Positions 60,724 through 64,000 of a DNA stretch of 64,000 nt are shown here, in pieces (the first letter of the stretch is position 1; every line of letters starts with the position of its first letter). The DNA comes from Oceanospirillales bacterium. GTDB lineage: Bacteria > Pseudomonadota > Gammaproteobacteria > Pseudomonadales > Balneatricaceae. The notes under the pieces are model-generated. The model was not told the DNA's origin. It was given only the letters and a program-made list of their open reading frames with translations, and did no database searches. Where the stretch lies: contig JAAEYW010000018.1 of NCBI GenBank assembly GCA_018223185.1, positions 26,874-90,873 of the forward strand, in the 5' to 3' direction. Made by a program: the position numbers and the translations under genes.

Positions 60724-62472
60724 ATGAAACAATGTGATGCAGAGCTGATTGCCCTGCTTATACTCGGTGGCTTTACTGATTACCGCAAGCAGTTTAAAGC
60801 GATTACCCGTCAGGCGAGATCCTGTTTCGAAGCGGCTGACTGGCAGGCGATTCAGTGTCTTTCAGCTGAACGAATTGACTTGTATGAGCTTATAGTTGAA
60901 CAGGTTGGCCGGCAGATCAGTGCGGCAATCAGCGATATCTCTGACCATGCTCTGTGGGTCTCTGTAAAAGCGAGTTATATAAAGCTTATCGTTCCCCGGG
61001 ATGATGCTGAGCTGAGTGAAACTTTTTATAACTCAATCTATTGCACAATATTTGGTCACCTGCAGATAACTGATCAGCTGATGTTTATCCACTCAGGGGC
61101 CGGGACTTCATCGCAATTGGATGCGCTCAATGCTGGCCAGATCTCTCGCCGATATAGGCTGAAAGATGGCCTGGCTGCTTTTCTTAATCAGTTGCTGGAT
61201 GATTATCAGTTTTCAATACCCTGGGAAAATAAACGCAGAGATATACGCAATCTGTTGCGATACATCCGGGTCAACTTTTCCGCCGATGTCGTGGCAGATG
61301 ATAAGACTGTAATTGAGGTGATTAATTCCGTTTTTTACCGCAATAAAGGTGCGTATATCGTAGGCAGGGTCGATTTTAACCATCGGGCGGTGCCGTTTAT
61401 TCTACCTGTGCTGAATAATGAGTGTGGTGGGGTATATATTGATACTGCGCTGACAGATGAGAATGATGTATCTGTTGTATTCAGTTTTACCCGGGCGTAC
61501 TTTCTTGTTGATGTAGACATACCTGCAGCGTTTATCCGTTTTTTACACTCACTGATCCCAATGAAATCGATTGCAGAGCTTTATAACTCAATTGGGTTTT
61601 ACAAACAGGGTAAAGCTGAATTTTATCGCGGTTTTATGGCCCATCTCAAACATACCTCTGACCCGTTTGAGATTGCCCCGGGCACCAGGGGAATGGTTAT
61701 GACAGTATTCACACTGCCATCCTATCCGGTGGTCTTTAAAATAATAAAAGATCGCTTTGCATCGACGAAACAGATCACCAGGGAAGGCGTTAAAGCTAAG
61801 TATCAGCTGGTAAAAAAGCATGACCGCGCGGGCAGAATGGCGGATACGCAGGAGTTTGTAAATCTTGCACTACCACGAGCGCGTTTTTCTGACACCCTCT
61901 TGAATGAGTTGATGCAGGTTGCCGCCTCATCGGTTGATATCGGTGATAATGAAGTCGTCATTAAACACTTATGGACAGAGCGGAGAATGATCCCTCTTAA
62001 TATCTATCTTGATGAAATGCTGCATCAGGATAATGAGCAGGCGATGTTTCTGGCGATTAATGAATTTGGTAAGTGTGTTAAAGAGTTAGCGGCAGCCAAC
62101 ATATTCGCCGGTGATATGCTGTTTAAAAACTTTGGTGTTACACGCCACGGCAGGGTGGTGTTCTACGATTATGATGAAATCAGCTACCTTACTGAGTGTA
62201 ACTTCCGGTCGATTCCCGAGCCGCTTTACCCTGAACAGGAGCTTGCAGCTGAACCATGGTATTCTGTTTCATCTAACGATGTATTTCCCGAAGAGTTTTC
62301 ACTGTTAACCGCCTGTGACCGCAGAGTGAGGAGGGTCTTCAATCAGCTGCATAGTGACCTGCTAGACCCGGAATGGTGGGTGAATATGCAAACGCAGGTC
62401 AGTCAGGGAGCAATCATTGATCTGTTTCCTTATAGAAAGTTGCGCCGTTTTGACAGAGAAACGCCGGAGTAG
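60724..62472 (+). CDS. aceK: Isocitrate dehydrogenase kinase/phosphatase
   Basis: AceK adds or removes phosphate on isocitrate dehydrogenase and so sets the split between the TCA cycle and the glyoxylate shunt. Residues 1-310 are the regulatory domain (RQARSCFEAADWQAIQCLSAERIDLY, read in parts). The kinase-like half has the ATP-binding TRGMVMTVFTLPSYPVVFKIIKD near 320, ALPRARFSDTLLNELMQ near 383, and GDMLFKNFGVTRHGRVVFYDYDEI near 465-488. The length of 582 residues is standard. The glyoxylate-shunt genes aceBA are not in the window. Confidence 0.97.
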   Translation: MKQCDAELIALLILGGFTDYRKQFKAITRQARSCFEAADWQAIQCLSAERIDLYELIVEQVGRQISAAISDISDHALWVSVKASYIKLIVPRDDAELSETFYNSIYCTIFGHLQITDQLMFIHSGAGTSSQLDALNAGQISRRYRLKDGLAAFLNQLLDDYQFSIPWENKRRDIRNLLRYIRVNFSADVVADDKTVIEVINSVFYRNKGAYIVGRVDFNHRAVPFILPVLNNECGGVYIDTALTDENDVSVVFSFTRAYFLVDVDIPAAFIRFLHSLIPMKSIAELYNSIGFYKQGKAEFYRGFMAHLKHTSDPFEIAPGTRGMVMTVFTLPSYPVVFKIIKDRFASTKQITREGVKAKYQLVKKHDRAGRMADTQEFVNLALPRARFSDTLLNELMQVAASSVDIGDNEVVIKHLWTERRMIPLNIYLDEMLHQDNEQAMFLAINEFGKCVKELAAANIFAGDMLFKNFGVTRHGRVVFYDYDEISYLTECNFRSIPEPLYPEQELAAEPWYSVSSNDVFPEEFSLLTACDRRVRRVFNQLHSDLLDPEWWVNMQTQVSQGAIIDLFPYRKLRRFDRETPE

Positions 62473-62587
62473 CTTTCTGTATTCGCGTGGGTTGTGGTAT
62501 CTGTAGACGGTGTAATATGATGTCCGGTAATTGCTGTTATAATCGGTCGGGTATCCGGTTTCCGATAAAAATTCAAAGGAGTGGAAT

Positions 62588-63508
62588 ATGGCTTATCGCA
62601 ACACAATAACCTCATTTGTTATCGCTTGTGGGATGTGCTTGGCCTCGGCAGGTGTATTCGCAGGAGACCCTGTTCCTGTTAAAGAGGTTGTTACCATTGG
62701 TACAGGTGGTGTGACCGGTGTTTATTACCCGACAGGTGGAGCTATTTGTCGGCTGGTGAATAAGAGCCGTTCAGAGCATGGTATTCGTTGTGCCACAGAA
62801 AGTACCTCTGGTTCCGTAGGAAACCTGGAACAGATGGCAGATAAGGATATTAGCTTTGGTATAGCTCAGTCAGACTGGTTGTATCATGCTTATAATGGCA
62901 GCAGTAAGTTTACCAAAGCCGGTCCTGATCAGAATCTGAGAGTCGTTTTTGCCCTCCATCCAGAGCCTTTTACTGTCGTGGCGCGTGCTGATAGTGGCAT
63001 TAAAACGATTGATGATATTAAAGGTAAAAAAGTCAACATGGGGGAGGCCGGTACAGGGCAACGCGGTACGCTGGAAACCCTGATGAAGGCCAAAGGCTGG
63101 ACAGCAAAGGACTTTGCCCTCGCGACAGAACTAAAAGCGTCAGAGCAGGCCAGTGCGCTATGTGCAGGCGAGATCGATGTAATGATCTATATGGTCGGGC
63201 ATCCGAATGGCGCGGTTAAAGAAGCTACAACGTCTTGTGATAGTGTACTGGTTGATGTCACTGGACCGGTAATTGATAAAGTGGTTTCGGGCAATGATTA
63301 TTATCAATATGAGACTATACCCGGCGGTCTCTATCGTGGTAACGAAACGGTTACTAAGAGTTTTGGGGTTGAAAGTATTCTGGTTGCTTCGGTAGATACC
63401 TCGGAAGAGGTGGTTTTCGAAGTGGTGAAAGCGGTATTTGAAAATTTCGATACTTTCCGTAAGCTTCACCCGGCATTTGCTAGTCTGGAAAAAGAGCAGA
63501 TGGTTTAG
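62588..63508 (+). CDS. TAXI family TRAP transporter solute-binding protein, ending at an in-frame amber codon
   Basis: A periplasmic binding protein of 306 residues. A signal peptide ends near residue 25 (SAGVFAGDPV). The domain has TIGTGGVTGVYYPTGGAICRLVNK near 36 (read in parts), ATESTSGSVGNLEQM near 68, and GEAGTGQRGTLETLMKAKGW near 144. No DctM/DctQ permease gene follows, so it is an orphan subunit. The stop at 63506-63508 is TAG. The same frame continues 22 codons more, reading TGGAVPFHPGAMKYFKQAGLIK to a TAA at 63575-63577. That end matches the usual C-terminus of the family, so the protein is truncated or read through. Confidence 0.85.
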   Translation: MAYRNTITSFVIACGMCLASAGVFAGDPVPVKEVVTIGTGGVTGVYYPTGGAICRLVNKSRSEHGIRCATESTSGSVGNLEQMADKDISFGIAQSDWLYHAYNGSSKFTKAGPDQNLRVVFALHPEPFTVVARADSGIKTIDDIKGKKVNMGEAGTGQRGTLETLMKAKGWTAKDFALATELKASEQASALCAGEIDVMIYMVGHPNGAVKEATTSCDSVLVDVTGPVIDKVVSGNDYYQYETIPGGLYRGNETVTKSFGVESILVASVDTSEEVVFEVVKAVFENFDTFRKLHPAFASLEKEQMV

Positions 63509-63577
63509 ACCGGCGGCGCTGTACCTTTTCATCCAGGCGCAATGAAATACTTTAAGCAGGCCGGACTGATTAAGTAA
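63509..63577 (+). pseudogene. In-frame continuation of the TAXI gene after the amber codon
   Basis: Twenty-two codons in the same frame, ending at TAA. The HPGAMKYFKQAGL pattern resembles the C-terminal end of TAXI solute-binding proteins. It is either the lost end of the protein after a point mutation or a readthrough tail. Confidence 0.65.
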
Positions 63578-63729
63578 CAGTTTGGATTGTCAGCGTCACG
63601 GCGAGCCGAACGCAACTGCATTGCGTGTCAGTAATCAGATTGCCGCATCGTCTTCACCGGGGTGTAAACGCTTCGCTTGCCAGCGGCTAGCTAGACCAGA
63701 AACTGCGTTTCCTTGTTGGAAAAGCAAAA

Positions 63730-63759
63730 CATAAAACCGCCGTCAGGCGGTTTTGTTTT
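63730..63759 (+). terminator. Intrinsic terminator after the TAXI gene
   Basis: AAAACCGCC and GGCGGTTTT pair around GTCA with A and T runs on either side, so it may work in both directions. Confidence 0.9.
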
Positions 63760-63761
63760 AT

Positions 63762-63785
63762 GTAGGAGCCCCTTCCTGGGGCGAT
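63762..63785. repeat. REP-like hairpin element
   Basis: GTAGGAG followed by GCCCC-TTCCT-GGGGC and then GAT. The GTAGGAG head and short GC hairpin resemble the REP elements of Pseudomonas linked to RAYT transposases. Only one copy was noticed in this window. Confidence 0.5.
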
Positions 63786-63903
63786 AGATTGTTTGCGTCC
63801 AGGTAAAACCAGCGTCTGCCCAGCGCCGCAGCCGCGTTCCAGCCACTTGTTGTTAGAAATATCAGTATTTTCATAATTTCTTAACTTTTTCGTGCTCCCT
63901 CTG

Positions 63904-63931
63904 TTGACTCTTCTGCTCCAGAATGTAGAAT
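63904..63931 (+). promoter_or_regulatory. Strong sigma-70 promoter, probably of an rRNA or tRNA operon beyond the window
   Basis: TTGACT, 16 bases, then TAGAAT, followed by a GC-rich discriminator (GCGCTCC). An AT-rich stretch before it (about 63850-63895) looks like an UP element. GTAGAATGCGC resembles rRNA promoters of Pseudomonas. No gene starts before the window end, and no gene is seen from 63578 on. Confidence 0.65.
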
Positions 63932-64000
63932 GCGCTCCTCGCTTCAGACAGCCACCGGAAACGGTCACTGAAACAAGTCGGGCTGTTGAGTTTAACTCCT

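Noticed and set aside
63687..63968. Minus-strand open frame of 93 codons at the right edge
   Set aside because: It crosses a terminator, a REP-like hairpin and a strong promoter and has no family match.

Overview
The window is a compact stretch of chromosome from a gammaproteobacterium. The gene orders ubiG-mupP-yciK / gyrA-serC-pheA-hisC-tyrA/aroA-cmk-rpsA-ihfB-lapAB-pyrF, coaBC-algC-argB-slmA and yibN-grxC-secB / gpmI-envC-ctpA-yibQ are those of Pseudomonas and its marine relatives. The protein sequences and moderate base composition suggest a marine Oceanospirillaceae-like bacterium (Neptunomonas/Amphritea/Marinobacterium type); this placement is inference. No phage, plasmid, insertion sequence, CRISPR array or tRNA gene was seen.

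Layout. 1-6.0 kb: 3' end of purL, a rhodanese, an OmpA-like lipid/peptidoglycan-binding protein, yciI, ispZ, then rnmA, yciO, an H-NS-like protein and rluB. 6.0-8.3 kb (minus strand): ubiG-mupP-yciK, for ubiquinone and cell-wall recycling. 8.5-22.3 kb (plus strand): gyrA, then a long amino-acid and core operon including a TyrA-AroA fusion, rpsA, ihfB, lapAB, pyrF and a small ComEA protein. 22.3-26.6 kb (minus strand): an AEC transporter, dtd, pip and bipA. 26.6-31.2 kb: the nitrogen regulon glnA-glnL-glnG, with readable sigma-54 and NtrC sites. 31.2-38.4 kb: trmL, secB-grxC-yibN on the minus strand, and gpmI-envC-ctpA-yibQ on the plus strand. 38.3-43.4 kb (minus strand): a TauE permease, slmA, argB, algC and coaBC. 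43.6-50.7 kb: radC, rpmB-rpmG, mutM, a hydrolase, a sensor GGDEF-EAL protein, a PAP2 phosphatase and a glycosyltransferase. 50.7-51.6 kb is non-coding on protein level but dense in RNA. 51.4-54.3 kb: a TPP riboswitch, thiD and thiC. 54.4-63.5 kb: small enzymes, zapE, a lipoate-ligase-like protein, pfkA, aceK and a TAXI solute-binding protein. 63.6-64 kb: a terminator, a REP-like hairpin and a strong promoter that looks like the start of an rRNA operon.

The most interesting region is 50.79-51.33 kb. It holds two tandem minus-strand units. Each has a near-identical palindromic promoter element, a body packed with GGA motifs on the minus strand and none on the plus strand, and a related terminator hairpin with GGA in its loop. 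This is the architecture of CsrB/RsmZ-type small RNAs that titrate the CsrA/RsmA protein. Other points are an in-frame amber codon near the end of the TAXI gene followed by 22 conserved-looking codons, an NtrC operator lying on the -10 box of the glnL promoter, a trmL ribosome-binding site inside a terminator hairpin, and the absence of dut from its usual place between coaBC and algC.
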